Below, piece by piece: positions 1 to 7,888 of a stretch of 64,000 nt of DNA (position 1 is the stretch's first letter; every line of letters starts with the position of its first letter). Source of the DNA: Ruminococcus flavefaciens (GTDB lineage: Bacteria; Bacillota; Clostridia; Oscillospirales; Ruminococcaceae); assembly GCF_900116855.1 (NCBI RefSeq), contig NZ_UETD01000011.1, positions 72,400 to 136,399 on the forward strand, in the 5' to 3' direction. The translations under genes and the position numbers were made by a program. The notes beneath the pieces were generated by a model. That model was not told the origin of the DNA. It searched no databases and saw only the letters and a list, made by a program, of their open reading frames with translations.

Positions 1-418
1 AGATCTCCTCACTGGTGTAGCCGCCGAGAACTGACATTGACAGCATAAGTTTTGATTCATCGTCCAGTTTCCCAACGGCGTCTCTCAGCTCGACGGACTC
101 AAAGTCAAAGCCGTCGGCAAGGGGAGAGTCGCTGCTAAGCTCTTCGGCAGGGACGTAATATGTGAGCTGTTTCCTTTTTATCTTTGCAGCGAGTATTGTC
201 ATTATCCAGCTCCGGAACTTATTGGGGTCCCTGAGCTTTTTTATTGAGCAGAACGCGTCCAGTACGGTGTCGCTGACGGTGTCCGCAGCGTCATCGGGAG
301 ATCGCAGACTGTAAAGAGCGATATGGTAAAGGTCCTCATATACGGTCGAGTAAAGTCTTGCGAAAGCCTCCGTGTCACCTTCTCGGGCGAGTCTGACGTC
401 TGCTGAGTAGTCGTTCAT
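1..418 (-). CDS. ECF-type RNA polymerase sigma factor (partial)
   Basis: The N-terminal 139 codons of a gene that continues off the left edge. I translated it by hand from the ATG at 418, which has a strong ribosome site (aaggaggga) eight bases upstream. The protein starts MNDYSADVRLAREGD and has sigma region 2 features (EAFARLYSTVYEDLYHIAL, then the D-rich segment SPDDAADTVSDTVLDAF). It then enters region 4 (KLDDESKLMLSMSVLGGYTSEEI), where the window ends. In this family such proteins recruit RNA polymerase to a small regulon and are held by an anti-sigma factor usually encoded just downstream; here that partner would lie outside the window. It is divergent from the sensor gene at 744. The family is clear; the regulon is unknown. 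Confidence 0.85.
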   Translation of the reverse strand, partial: MNDYSADVRLAREGDTEAFARLYSTVYEDLYHIALYSLRSPDDAADTVSDTVLDAFCSIKKLRDPNKFRSWIMTILAAKIKRKQLTYYVPAEELSSDSPLADGFDFESVELRDAVGKLDDESKLMLSMSVLGGYTSEEI

Positions 419-743
419 GCGAATCCCTCCTTTGAATTCGAATTCATAACATAAGTGTCGATGAGAGCATAGATTGCTGCAAATAGCACAAAAAATCAGC
501 AAATTTCACAAAGAAAAGCACCGCTGATTGTACGCTATAACGGTATAAAAATATTAAACTGTCAAAAATGCGGTTTTGGTGGAAAAAACGCAGAAAAGTT
601 CATTGACAATTTTGAATAATTCATGTATAATAAAGTTGATTTCTATTGTTTATAGGTTGACTTGTGGATATTCTGCATTTACGGGCGCAGCAGAATACGG
701 GAGTTCGCAGTCAGCCGCTGTAAATTTTATAGGGGTGGAAAAC
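419..743. promoter_or_regulatory. Divergent intergenic region with consensus promoter for the sensor gene
   Basis: This 325-base gap separates two divergent regulators. On the plus strand TTGACA (603-608), a 17-base spacer and TATAAT (626-631) form a perfect sigma-A promoter. That implies a 5' UTR of about 105 bases before the TTG start at 744. The rest is AT-rich. I see no clear operator dyad and no obvious minus-strand promoter for the sigma factor. Confidence 0.75.
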
Positions 744-2909
744 TTGATCAAGAAAAAGAGAATGATCTTCGGCGTAGTTGCTGCGGAGGCAAACAGCATC
801 GAACAGCGCCAGATCATAAAGGGAATTGCAAGATTTGATCAGTGCGTCGGGATCGATACTATTATCTTTTCCAATAACTACAACCCCAATGTCAAGGAAA
901 AAGAGCTGTTCTGCGAAAACAGGATATACGACCTTATCCTCTCGGATGAACTTGACGGGCTTATAGTTATTTCGGAATCATTTGTCAATGAGGAGCTGAG
1001 GAAGATGATCGCCGATCATCTTTCACGAAAGAATATCCCTATCGTTGTAGTTGGGACTTATCTCCCCGAAATGGACCTTCCGCACTGTACATTCATCAAT
1101 ACCAGCGACGAGAACGATATCGAGGACATCACGGATCACCTTGTGGAGAAGCATGGCTTTACCGAGATCGACATAATAACGGGCTATGACTTCATAGAGG
1201 CGTCAAATCTCCGTGTCAGCGGCTATCGAAAGTCACTGGAAAAGCACGGCATTGAGTACGACGAGAAGCGTGTACACTTCGGAAACTTCTGGATGAACTC
1301 GGGCGAGGAGCTTGCCGAGCGCTACCACAAGGGGGAGCTGAAGCTGCCTCAGGCTGTGGTCTGCGCCAACGACTATATGGCTTACGGTCTGATCGACAAA
1401 TTTGACGAGCTGGGCATAAAGGTGCCCGATGACGTTACCGTTGTGGGCTATGAGTTCGTGGGCGACCGCTTCATGCACCAGCCTCTCCTTACTACTTATA
1501 AGAGAAACCGCGAGTCCATAGGCGAGGACGCGGCAAACATGGTATACAGCCGCCTGAAAAAGCGCGAGTTCCTGTTCTCGCCGCCAAGGGGCGAGATGAT
1601 ATGCGGCACAAGCTGCTCCTGCGGCATGGACCGCGACCTCTATACACAGGAGCTGAAAAGCGCCAGAATCAAGAAAGAGTACGACAACTGGAACCTGTTC
1701 AACCCTCTGGACCAGAAGCTTACTGAGTGCAGGACCCTCAACGAATTCGTGGATATATGCGGCACCTTTCACTGGCAGGTAAGAGGCATACAGAGCTTCT
1801 ACCTTTGCCTTTACAAGAACTGGTACGACAGCGACGCGGAGCTTACGGATATCCTCTCCTGTCAGAGCATGGTGAGCTGGGAGGACAGAACTCCCTTTGA
1901 TATGCAGAAGTATAACTTCTCCGCACTGCTTTCCAAGAATTTTGAACCTGCGGTGTACTATTTCAATCCGCTGTTCTTCAACGACAGGCTTTTCGGTCAT
2001 CTTGTACTGAAGTACCACGACCCAGACACCTATGACGACATCTACCGCAACTGGCTGAAGTCGGTGTCCAACGGTCTTGAGTTCCTGCGAATGAAGAACG
2101 ATATACAGTACCTTACCCAGTGCCAGAACCTTTCCGACCTCCGCGATACCCTCACGGGAATGTACAACGACACGGGCATGAGAAAGGCATATCACTCCAT
2201 TGATATCGACGATCAGGAGAACAGCCTTGTGATGATGAGGATAGGTATATCCAATGCAGGCTTCTATGAGCTCAGCGGCAAGATACCTGCTATCATGGAC
2301 GCCGCGGAAGCTGTTACACAGTTCTGCGGAAGCAGCGACATCTGCGGCAGGATAAACGACAATACCTTTGCCTGCATAATTCAGGGCGATACCGACCTGT
2401 CTCTCCTCGAGAGCAGACTTGAATCCATAATGCTCCAGCACACCGTCTATACGGAGCAGTACGGCATAGACTCATTTGTCTGCGCGGCTGTGAAGTGCAA
2501 TGAGAAGTCATACACCAAGCTTACGGGAATGTGCTCGGATATTCTTGCGGAGCGCCAGCGCGAGAAGATGGAGATGCGTATGCGTCCCCACTATGACGAT
2601 ATGCTCCATATCAGAAGCTATATATACAGCAATCCGCAGGACAGCTTTGAGTCGGAGAAGCTCCAGAAGCTCTATCCCTACAGTGCAGGACATCTCCGCG
2701 AGGTATACAAGAAGTGCTTCGGGGTCAGCATACATAAAGACTGCATAAACGCGAGAATGGCAAAGGCGACCTACTGCCTGACCGTAACACCGCTGAGCAT
2801 GGCGGAGATAGCGGAGCAGTGCGGCTATGTGGACAGCAAGTACTTCCTGCGCCAGTTCCTTGCCACAGTCGGCGTAACACCCAATCAGTACCGCAATATG
2901 GCGAAATAA
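744..2909 (+). CDS. LacI-type sugar sensor / degenerate GGDEF / AraC transcription factor
   Basis: A predicted cytoplasmic regulator of 721 residues with no signal peptide or membrane segment. Residues 1-280 look like the periplasmic-binding-protein fold of LacI-family repressors (KKKRMIFGVVAAEANS, later VVCANDYMAYGLIDKF and VPDDVTVVGYE), but without the LacI helix-turn-helix. A Cys motif (CGTSCSCG) closes that domain and an unassigned domain follows. Around residue 467 a GGDEF-type start (RDTLTGMYND) is visible, but the active loop is degenerate (GRINDNTFA near 534), so no cyclase activity is expected. The last 100 residues are an AraC/XylS DNA-binding domain (MAEIAEQCGY, SKYFLRQF). I chose the TTG at 744 because aggggtgg lies at the right distance and because the paralogue at 20675 starts in the same place. 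It probably senses a sugar-like ligand (inference). Confidence 0.8.
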   Translation: MIKKKRMIFGVVAAEANSIEQRQIIKGIARFDQCVGIDTIIFSNNYNPNVKEKELFCENRIYDLILSDELDGLIVISESFVNEELRKMIADHLSRKNIPIVVVGTYLPEMDLPHCTFINTSDENDIEDITDHLVEKHGFTEIDIITGYDFIEASNLRVSGYRKSLEKHGIEYDEKRVHFGNFWMNSGEELAERYHKGELKLPQAVVCANDYMAYGLIDKFDELGIKVPDDVTVVGYEFVGDRFMHQPLLTTYKRNRESIGEDAANMVYSRLKKREFLFSPPRGEMICGTSCSCGMDRDLYTQELKSARIKKEYDNWNLFNPLDQKLTECRTLNEFVDICGTFHWQVRGIQSFYLCLYKNWYDSDAELTDILSCQSMVSWEDRTPFDMQKYNFSALLSKNFEPAVYYFNPLFFNDRLFGHLVLKYHDPDTYDDIYRNWLKSVSNGLEFLRMKNDIQYLTQCQNLSDLRDTLTGMYNDTGMRKAYHSIDIDDQENSLVMMRIGISNAGFYELSGKIPAIMDAAEAVTQFCGSSDICGRINDNTFACIIQGDTDLSLLESRLESIMLQHTVYTEQYGIDSFVCAAVKCNEKSYTKLTGMCSDILAERQREKMEMRMRPHYDDMLHIRSYIYSNPQDSFESEKLQKLYPYSAGHLREVYKKCFGVSIHKDCINARMAKATYCLTVTPLSMAEIAEQCGYVDSKYFLRQFLATVGVTPNQYRNMAK

Positions 2910-3509
2910 GGCTTTAGTGGTTAGTGCTTAGTTCCGAGCTGTCAGCTTGTAGGGGCGGCGTTTCGCCGTCCGTGATGATAATGTAATTGTAAGGGGCGTC
3001 CTCAGGGGCGCCTCTTTTCTGTGCACAGGGAAAAATGATTCCTCCTTCTCCCTTTCCCCCTTACTTATTATAAAGAGCCCATGCGCTTTTCCGAAAAGTA
3101 ACAGTGACAATGTTTCACTCTTTCTTTCTTACTTCCTTACTCTCTGTAAAGTTATGCTTATGCTTTTATACTAAAAGTAACAGTGTAAGAAAGAAAGGGA
3201 GAAAGTGTTTTTGAGTTGTTAGTGATTAGTGGTTAGTGCTTAGTTATTTGCCGTTAGTCATTCCGTAACAGAGACAATGTATGTCTCTTCCTTCCCTTGC
3301 CTCTTGAATGCAGTCAATGTGCTTTATTGCGTTAAATCATTGAATGAAGGGAGAAGGGAAGGAAGAGAGAAAGGGAGAAGGGAGAAAGTCAGTCCCCCAT
3401 GCAGGGACGGGCAGCTTTCTGTAATAATCAGCAAGGGCGCCCGAAAGGCGCCCCACTAAGCACTATGCACTAATAGCTAATAACTACTCACTACTTACTA
3501 CTTACTAAA
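2910..3509. repeat. Repeat-rich gene-free region with heptamer arrays and purine/pyrimidine tracts
   Basis: 600 bases without a convincing gene. Near-tandem 7-base units of the form TTAGTGR occur at about 2917-2933 and 3217-3244, and in reverse orientation (ACTAAGC, ACTAATA, ACTCACT) at 3453-3505. GC-rich hairpins occur around 2955-2972, 2990-3015 and 3434-3454 (gggcgcc-cgaaa-ggcgccc). A pyrimidine tract (about 3040-3065) and purine tracts (about 3345-3395) face each other, as do ctttctttcttac near 3121 and its complement near 3186. The short open frames here are low complexity and lack ribosome sites. Confidence 0.6.
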
Positions 3510-4466
3510 TTACTGATTAGCGCGTCCGAGGAATGCTGCACCGATGATACCTGCGTCGTTGCCCAGCTTGGCAATAACTATCTCGGTGTTCTTCTCGGAG
3601 TTGCGTGTGTAGACTTCCTTGGCAACAAGCTCCTTCATAGGCAGGAGAAGGGGATCCCCCTCGTTGCACACGCCGCCGCCGATACAGAGGATATCGGGCT
3701 GGAAGATGTTGATGGTATTGGTGATACCTGCTGCCAGGTACTTGATGTACTTGTCAACAACAGCCTTTGCATACTTGTCGCCTGCTCTCATGCAGTCAAA
3801 TGAGGTGCGTGCAGTAACCTTGCCCTTTTCCTTCTCGGACTGAGCCATGATGCAGTCGGGGTGCTCTGCGATAGCTTCCTTTGTCATGCGGATAAGACCC
3901 GTAGCTGAGGAATAAGCCTCGAAGCAGCCCTTTCTGCCGCAGGAGCACTGTGCGCCGTCAACTTCGATAACAGTGTGACCGATCTCAGCGCCTGCAAAGT
4001 TTGAGCCTGAGTAGATCCTGCCGTCGATGATGATACCGCCGCCAACGCCTGTGCCGAGAGTGATACATACAGCGTTCTTTGCACCCTTTGCAGCACCTGC
4101 CACGAACTCGCCGTAAGCAGCTGCATTGGCGTCATTCTCGATGAAAACGGGCTTGTCGATGGTCTCCTGTATGTACTTCACCATGGGAGTGTTCTTGAAG
4201 CCGAGGTTGTTGGAGTACTCGATGATGCCTGTCTCGCTGTTTGCGATACCGGGAGTACCCACGCCGATCCACTCTATCTGATCCATGGAGAGCTTTGCGT
4301 TCTTGACAGCCTCTATTGCCATTCTTGCCATATCGTCGGCAATTTCCTTTTCGGGTCTGGGACAGTTTGTCTTTGTGCTTGCCTTAGCAATGATGTTGTA
4401 TTCCTCGTCAACAACACCTGCAACGATGTTGGTTCCTCCGAGGTCGATTCCTACATAATATTTCAT
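3510..4466 (-). CDS. glcK: ROK-family glucokinase
   Basis: Phosphorylates glucose to glucose-6-phosphate with ATP in the cytoplasm. The 318-residue length is normal for bacterial ROK kinases. The N-terminal phosphate-binding motif GIDLGGTN is intact, as are the ROK sugar-site segment (ENDANAAAYGEF) and the zinc motif CSCGRKGCFE. A second glycine-rich segment, LGTGVGGGII, sits mid-protein. It is the last gene of an operon with lysozyme and manA, 12 bases after manA, with its own ribosome site. The pairing with mannose-6-phosphate isomerase fits hexose entry into glycolysis; strict glucose specificity cannot be read from sequence and other ROK sugars are possible. Confidence 0.88.
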   Translation of the reverse strand: MKYYVGIDLGGTNIVAGVVDEEYNIIAKASTKTNCPRPEKEIADDMARMAIEAVKNAKLSMDQIEWIGVGTPGIANSETGIIEYSNNLGFKNTPMVKYIQETIDKPVFIENDANAAAYGEFVAGAAKGAKNAVCITLGTGVGGGIIIDGRIYSGSNFAGAEIGHTVIEVDGAQCSCGRKGCFEAYSSATGLIRMTKEAIAEHPDCIMAQSEKEKGKVTARTSFDCMRAGDKYAKAVVDKYIKYLAAGITNTINIFQPDILCIGGGVCNEGDPLLLPMKELVAKEVYTRNSEKNTEIVIAKLGNDAGIIGAAFLGRANQ

Positions 4467-4478
4467 TTTATATCCTCC

Positions 4479-5435
4479 TTATTGGATAGTCGTGACGATG
4501 ACATCACAATTTCCTTTTATAGCAAATGCGCCTGTTCCTGCGGGAACGAAAACGCTTGAGCCCATAGTAAGTTCCAGCCTGTGGTTATCGGCGACAAGCT
4601 CACCGCCGCTTCCGCCTATCATGAGCACATGGGCGAAAGAGTTCTTATCCGCATAGAGCTCCAGCTCCTTTATGAGCCTGTGTCGGTTGACGTTGAAGTA
4701 CTGACAGTCCGCCAGAAGCTGAGTCACAACGCCGTCCAGCTCCAGACCGTAAACGGGTCTTTCGGGGTCAAGGGGCTTGGTATTGGTGACCTCCAGTGCC
4801 TTTTCAATGTGGAGGGGACGGGGCTTTCCGTCCGCGCCAAGCCTGCCGTAGTCGTAAACGCGGTAGGTTACGTTGGAGCTCTGCTGTATCTCCGCAATGA
4901 GTATGCCCTTGCCGATGGCATGGAGAGTACCGGGCTCGATGAAGAAAACGTCCCCCTGCTTAACGGGAACGCGGCGGAGCTTCTCCATGAGGGTGTTGTT
5001 CTCGATAGCCTTGCGGAAGTCCTCCTTGCTGAGCTCCTCATTGAAGCCGTAGATGAGCTCCGAGTCGGGAGCGGCGTCAATGACGTACCACATCTCGGTC
5101 TTGCCGTTGTCGTTTTCGTATTTGTGGGCGTATTCATCGTTGGGGTGGACCTGCACGGACAGGTCGTTCTTGGCGTCGATGAGCTTTACCAGCACGGGGA
5201 AGCTGTCTCCGCTCTTAAAGCCCGAGCCCACAGCCTCGGGGTGTTCATTTACGAAGTCGCTGAGCTTCATTCCGTCGAACTCGCCGCCCATGATGTAACA
5301 CTCACCGTCGGGGTGACAGCTCAGCTCCCAGCTCTCTGCGAGGCGGTCGCCGCCCTCCTTGCCGAAAAGCTCTCTGAGTCTTGTTCCGCCCCATATATAG
5401 TCCTTAACGGGTGCTTTTAAATAAAATGGTCTCAC
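4479..5435 (-). CDS. manA: Mannose-6-phosphate isomerase, class I
   Basis: Interconverts mannose-6-phosphate and fructose-6-phosphate, a zinc enzyme of the cupin fold. Visible family segments: KDYIWGGTRL near the N-terminus, the metal-site stretch SVQVHPNDEYAH, the lysine/glutamate region GKTEMWYVIDA, and FIEPGTLHAIGKG. The length (318 residues) matches the short Bacillus-type enzyme. The start is GTG at 5435 with aaaggat six bases upstream, and it overlaps the stop of the lysozyme gene by four bases (GTGA), so the two are translationally coupled. Followed by the ROK kinase, it feeds hexoses into glycolysis and supplies mannose phosphate for glycans. Confidence 0.92.
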   Translation of the reverse strand: MRPFYLKAPVKDYIWGGTRLRELFGKEGGDRLAESWELSCHPDGECYIMGGEFDGMKLSDFVNEHPEAVGSGFKSGDSFPVLVKLIDAKNDLSVQVHPNDEYAHKYENDNGKTEMWYVIDAAPDSELIYGFNEELSKEDFRKAIENNTLMEKLRRVPVKQGDVFFIEPGTLHAIGKGILIAEIQQSSNVTYRVYDYGRLGADGKPRPLHIEKALEVTNTKPLDPERPVYGLELDGVVTQLLADCQYFNVNRHRLIKELELYADKNSFAHVLMIGGSGGELVADNHRLELTMGSSVFVPAGTGAFAIKGNCDVIVTTIQ

Positions 5436-6211
5436 TTTTTATCCTTTCCTTGCATTTCTGCGTTGTCACTGCGCTCTGCCTTCCTTGACACCTTTGCGAA
5501 CTGCCTGTCGAAGTCCTCCGCAGAGCCGTTATACACGTTGAGGTCGATATGCTCCTCGTCGCCGTCATAGCCTGTCAGAGTGCCCTTGTCGCTGTACTGC
5601 CAGAAGGTCCAGTCAAGCAGGTCGGGCTCACAGCTTACGCTCCTTATCCACAGGGGATAGTCGGAGAAATCCTTCCTGATATACCTGAAATAGACGGGGA
5701 GGGTGCTGTATATTATGGGCTTTACGCCGTAGTAAGCCTCAAGCCGTTCAAGGAGGGGCTTCAGTATAGCCTCGGTCTCCTCGAGAGAGGGCTTGTGCGA
5801 GCGCTTGTCGGCGTAGTACTCGATATCGATAACGGGCGGCATATCAATCTCGTCCCTGCCCACGGCGGCAATGAAGTTATCCGCCTGAGTCTCGCCTGCG
5901 CTGTCGAAGCTGAAGAAGTGGTAAGCCGACACTCTTATGCCCGTACCCGCGGCTCTGTCAAGATTGCGGCGGACTGACTCGTCTGTGTGGCCGCTTCCCT
6001 CGGTAGCCTTTATAAAGGCGAAGGAAACGTTCTGGCTTTCAAGCTCCTTCCAGTCGATATCTCCCTGATAGTTTGAGACATCCACGCCGAAGACCGGGTA
6101 CTTAGCCTTATTGACCTTTGCGGTGGAGAAAAAGAAGGCTCCTGCCGCCGCAGCTGCCATGAAAGCCACTCCTGTAACTGCGCAGATCATCCTGCGTTTT
6201 ATTCTGTTCAT
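5432..6211 (-). CDS. GH25 family lysozyme, membrane-anchored or secreted
   Basis: Cleaves peptidoglycan between N-acetylmuramic acid and N-acetylglucosamine (family activity). Residues 1-30 form a basic N-terminus plus hydrophobic segment (GVAFMAAAAAGAFFFS) that acts as a signal peptide or anchor. The GH25 core follows: FGVDVSNYQGDIDW, FAFIKATEG, the acidic catalytic segment PPVIDIEYYA, and the C-terminal WTFWQYSDKG with HIDLNVYNG. 259 residues is the usual size for a single-domain enzyme with no cell-wall repeats. It is the first gene of the operon with manA and glcK; the functional link to sugar phosphorylation is unclear. Confidence 0.88.
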   Translation of the reverse strand: MNRIKRRMICAVTGVAFMAAAAAGAFFFSTAKVNKAKYPVFGVDVSNYQGDIDWKELESQNVSFAFIKATEGSGHTDESVRRNLDRAAGTGIRVSAYHFFSFDSAGETQADNFIAAVGRDEIDMPPVIDIEYYADKRSHKPSLEETEAILKPLLERLEAYYGVKPIIYSTLPVYFRYIRKDFSDYPLWIRSVSCEPDLLDWTFWQYSDKGTLTGYDGDEEHIDLNVYNGSAEDFDRQFAKVSRKAERSDNAEMQGKDKK

Positions 6212-6289
6212 TTACGGAAACAACTCCTAAGGCTCCGTTCTGTCAGTTAAGGAGCCGATAACGATTTCTTCAAAAAGTCATACAAATAT

Positions 6290-6318
6290 ATAATAAACTA
6301 AAATGGCGAAATAGTCAA
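6290..6318 (-). promoter_or_regulatory. Promoter of the lysozyme-manA-glcK operon
   Basis: On the minus strand TTGACT (complement of 6313-6318), a 17-base spacer and TATTAT (complement of 6290-6295). Between it and the start codon lies a small hairpin (GGCTCC/GGAGCC arms, 6232-6255) close to the ribosome site, which could affect initiation. Confidence 0.65.
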
Positions 6319-6391
6319 CAGTTTTTTTGAAAAAACAGCTTTGACAGGTCAATTCCTGCATTATCGTGAAACCCACCGCCTCCCTCAGAGA

Positions 6392-6420
6392 TTGACAATG
6401 CGGCAAAGATATGCTATCAT
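6392..6420 (+). promoter_or_regulatory. Promoter of the small membrane protein gene
   Basis: TTGACA (6392-6397), 17-base spacer, TATCAT (6415-6420), 35 bases before the GTG start at 6455. One substitution from consensus. Confidence 0.7.
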
Positions 6421-6454
6421 TGTTTCAGAATAATGTCTCGGGGAGGGAAATACC

Positions 6455-6970
6455 GTGGATTTTGAAGAAGAATACAAACAGAACAGGACTGCAATGAAAA
6501 AGTGCAAAAAAACAGAGACCTATATATTCATAATATTTGCCGCGAATATCGCTTTTGCCATATGGATGATGATAGCAGCTCTTATCGCATGGAATATCTG
6601 GTTCCTGACAGCTGCCATTCTCGGAGCGGCAGGCTCCGTGCTGGGCATACTGAGCGTGCGCAAAAGGGATTCCGCCCTTGCCATTGCTGCGGCAGTGATA
6701 ATTATAGCGGAGATAGGTATCATGTTCTTTTTTGACGGCATCTCTGTTCTGGGATTTGCGGAGGTCGCCGTATTCGGGTACTTTGTTGTCACAAACATCA
6801 TGAACATAAAGAAGTACAGATGGCTTGAGCAGCAGGACGGCTTCCCAAATTTTGAGCCCCGTCTCAAGGAGTACGACATGGACAGGGCACAGCGCAATAT
6901 AAAGGACCCCTATGCACAGAAAATGGAAGATATGAACAAGAACAACACTCACGAAATGCAGGAGCTCTGA
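6455..6970 (+). CDS. Small integral membrane protein, unknown function
   Basis: I do not recognise this 171-residue protein. It starts at a GTG seven bases after gggaggga. A charged N-terminus (DFEEEYKQNRTAMKKCKK) is followed by four hydrophobic stretches: about residues 24-45, 48-65, 75-92 and 96-115. A hydrophilic tail of about 55 residues follows with no obvious motif. It has its own promoter and stands alone between a divergent operon and a repeat element. The gene boundaries are well supported by promoter, ribosome site and codon use; the function is not. Confidence 0.6.
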   Translation: MDFEEEYKQNRTAMKKCKKTETYIFIIFAANIAFAIWMMIAALIAWNIWFLTAAILGAAGSVLGILSVRKRDSALAIAAAVIIIAEIGIMFFFDGISVLGFAEVAVFGYFVVTNIMNIKKYRWLEQQDGFPNFEPRLKEYDMDRAQRNIKDPYAQKMEDMNKNNTHEMQEL

Positions 6971-6990
6971 TATTACAGAGGTGTTGATAT

Positions 6991-7235
6991 AGAAGTTTAT
7001 ACGTAACTATCGGGGGAAAACCTTTCTGAGGAAAGGTTCTTCCCCCGAACCCCTTTTCCAAAGACTTTTGGCTGGTTTTTCTATGAAGAGGACGCCTTAA
7101 ACATAATAAAATGGCAGACATTATCAAGCGTCCTCTCCATAGAAAAACAAAACAGAGCCTCGGAAATGGAATTACGGGAAGCACTTCTTCAAAAGAGCTC
7201 CCTGATACTGCGTGTAAAACTGCTGTATGAGCAGA
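6991..7235. repeat. Composite inverted-repeat element, copy 1
   Basis: The left outer part (about 6991-7071) contains a self-complementary hairpin, GGGGGAA..CCTTTC-tgag-GAAAGG..CTTCCCCC at 7012-7047. An inner perfect dyad follows, with arms tttttctatg..gaggacgc (7076-7095) and gcgtcctc..catagaaaaa (7128-7147). A degenerate complement of the left outer arm runs to about 7235. The loop holds AAAATGGCAG. The same architecture, with different inner arms but the same loop motif, recurs at 10569-10830. The element ends about 140 bases upstream of the ECF sigma gene. Confidence 0.65.
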
Positions 7236-7375
7236 CCTTTTCCGTCTGCGTTTTTTTGTGCCTTTTCACAGGCAGATATTTTATTTACAAAATGTTCATA
7301 ATCCTGCTGTCCAATAATACAGGTGCGGTTCGTTATACATATAAAATGGGATTATATATGAAGGGAGATGAGTCA

Positions 7376-7888
7376 GTGTCGGCACATAAGAACAATAACG
7401 ACGGTATAACATTTGAAGAAATGTACATGAAGAACAGAAATCTCATGATGTTCACGGCAATGAAGATACTGAATAACTTTGCAGATGCCGAAGACTGCGT
7501 ATCAGAGGCTTTTTTCAGAGCCGCAAAAATTTTTCCGAAAATTTCCCGCATGGAGTGTCCAAAACTGACCTCCCTGCTCGTTATAATAGTCAGAAACGCA
7601 GCACTGGATAAGTACAGAGCTAACAAAAGGGTAGTGGCTGTCGAGGCTCCCGATGAGGAAACGGGGACCTTCTGCACTGACAGCTATTCCTTCGACTCCG
7701 TTCAGAGTGCCATCGCTCAGCTTAAAGACGAGTACCGCGATGTTCTGACTCTCAGATTCGTCTACGGTTATTCGGTAAAGGAGATCACCGAGATATTGAG
7801 CATCTCGGCAGACAATGCATACAAACGTATACAGCGCGCTAAAACGGAGCTCGGTAAAATTCTTGAGAATGGAGGGGAGAACGTATGA
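7376..7888 (+). CDS. ECF-type RNA polymerase sigma factor
   Basis: A 170-residue sigma-70 factor of the extracytoplasmic-function class. Region 2 is visible as YMKNRNLMMFTAMKILNNFADAEDCVSEAFFRA, and region 4 as LKDEYRDVLTLRFVYGYSVKEITEILSISADNAYKRIQRAK. I chose the GTG at 7376 because aagggag (7361-7367) lies eight bases upstream; the ATG at 7358 lacks a ribosome site. The stop overlaps the start of the next gene by four bases (ATGA), the standard arrangement of a sigma/anti-sigma pair. It is likely released by a signal received through that partner. In Ruminococcus and Clostridium such pairs often sense polysaccharide (family knowledge, not shown here). Confidence 0.88.
   Translation: MSAHKNNNDGITFEEMYMKNRNLMMFTAMKILNNFADAEDCVSEAFFRAAKIFPKISRMECPKLTSLLVIIVRNAALDKYRANKRVVAVEAPDEETGTFCTDSYSFDSVQSAIAQLKDEYRDVLTLRFVYGYSVKEITEILSISADNAYKRIQRAKTELGKILENGGENV

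Noticed and set aside
1233-2441. 402-codon open frame on the minus strand
   Set aside because: Antisense shadow of the sensor-AraC gene; no ribosome site, no recognisable domain, composition follows the plus-strand codon bias.
4581-5420. 279-codon plus-strand frame
   Set aside because: Antisense shadow of manA, whose conserved motifs are clear on the minus strand.
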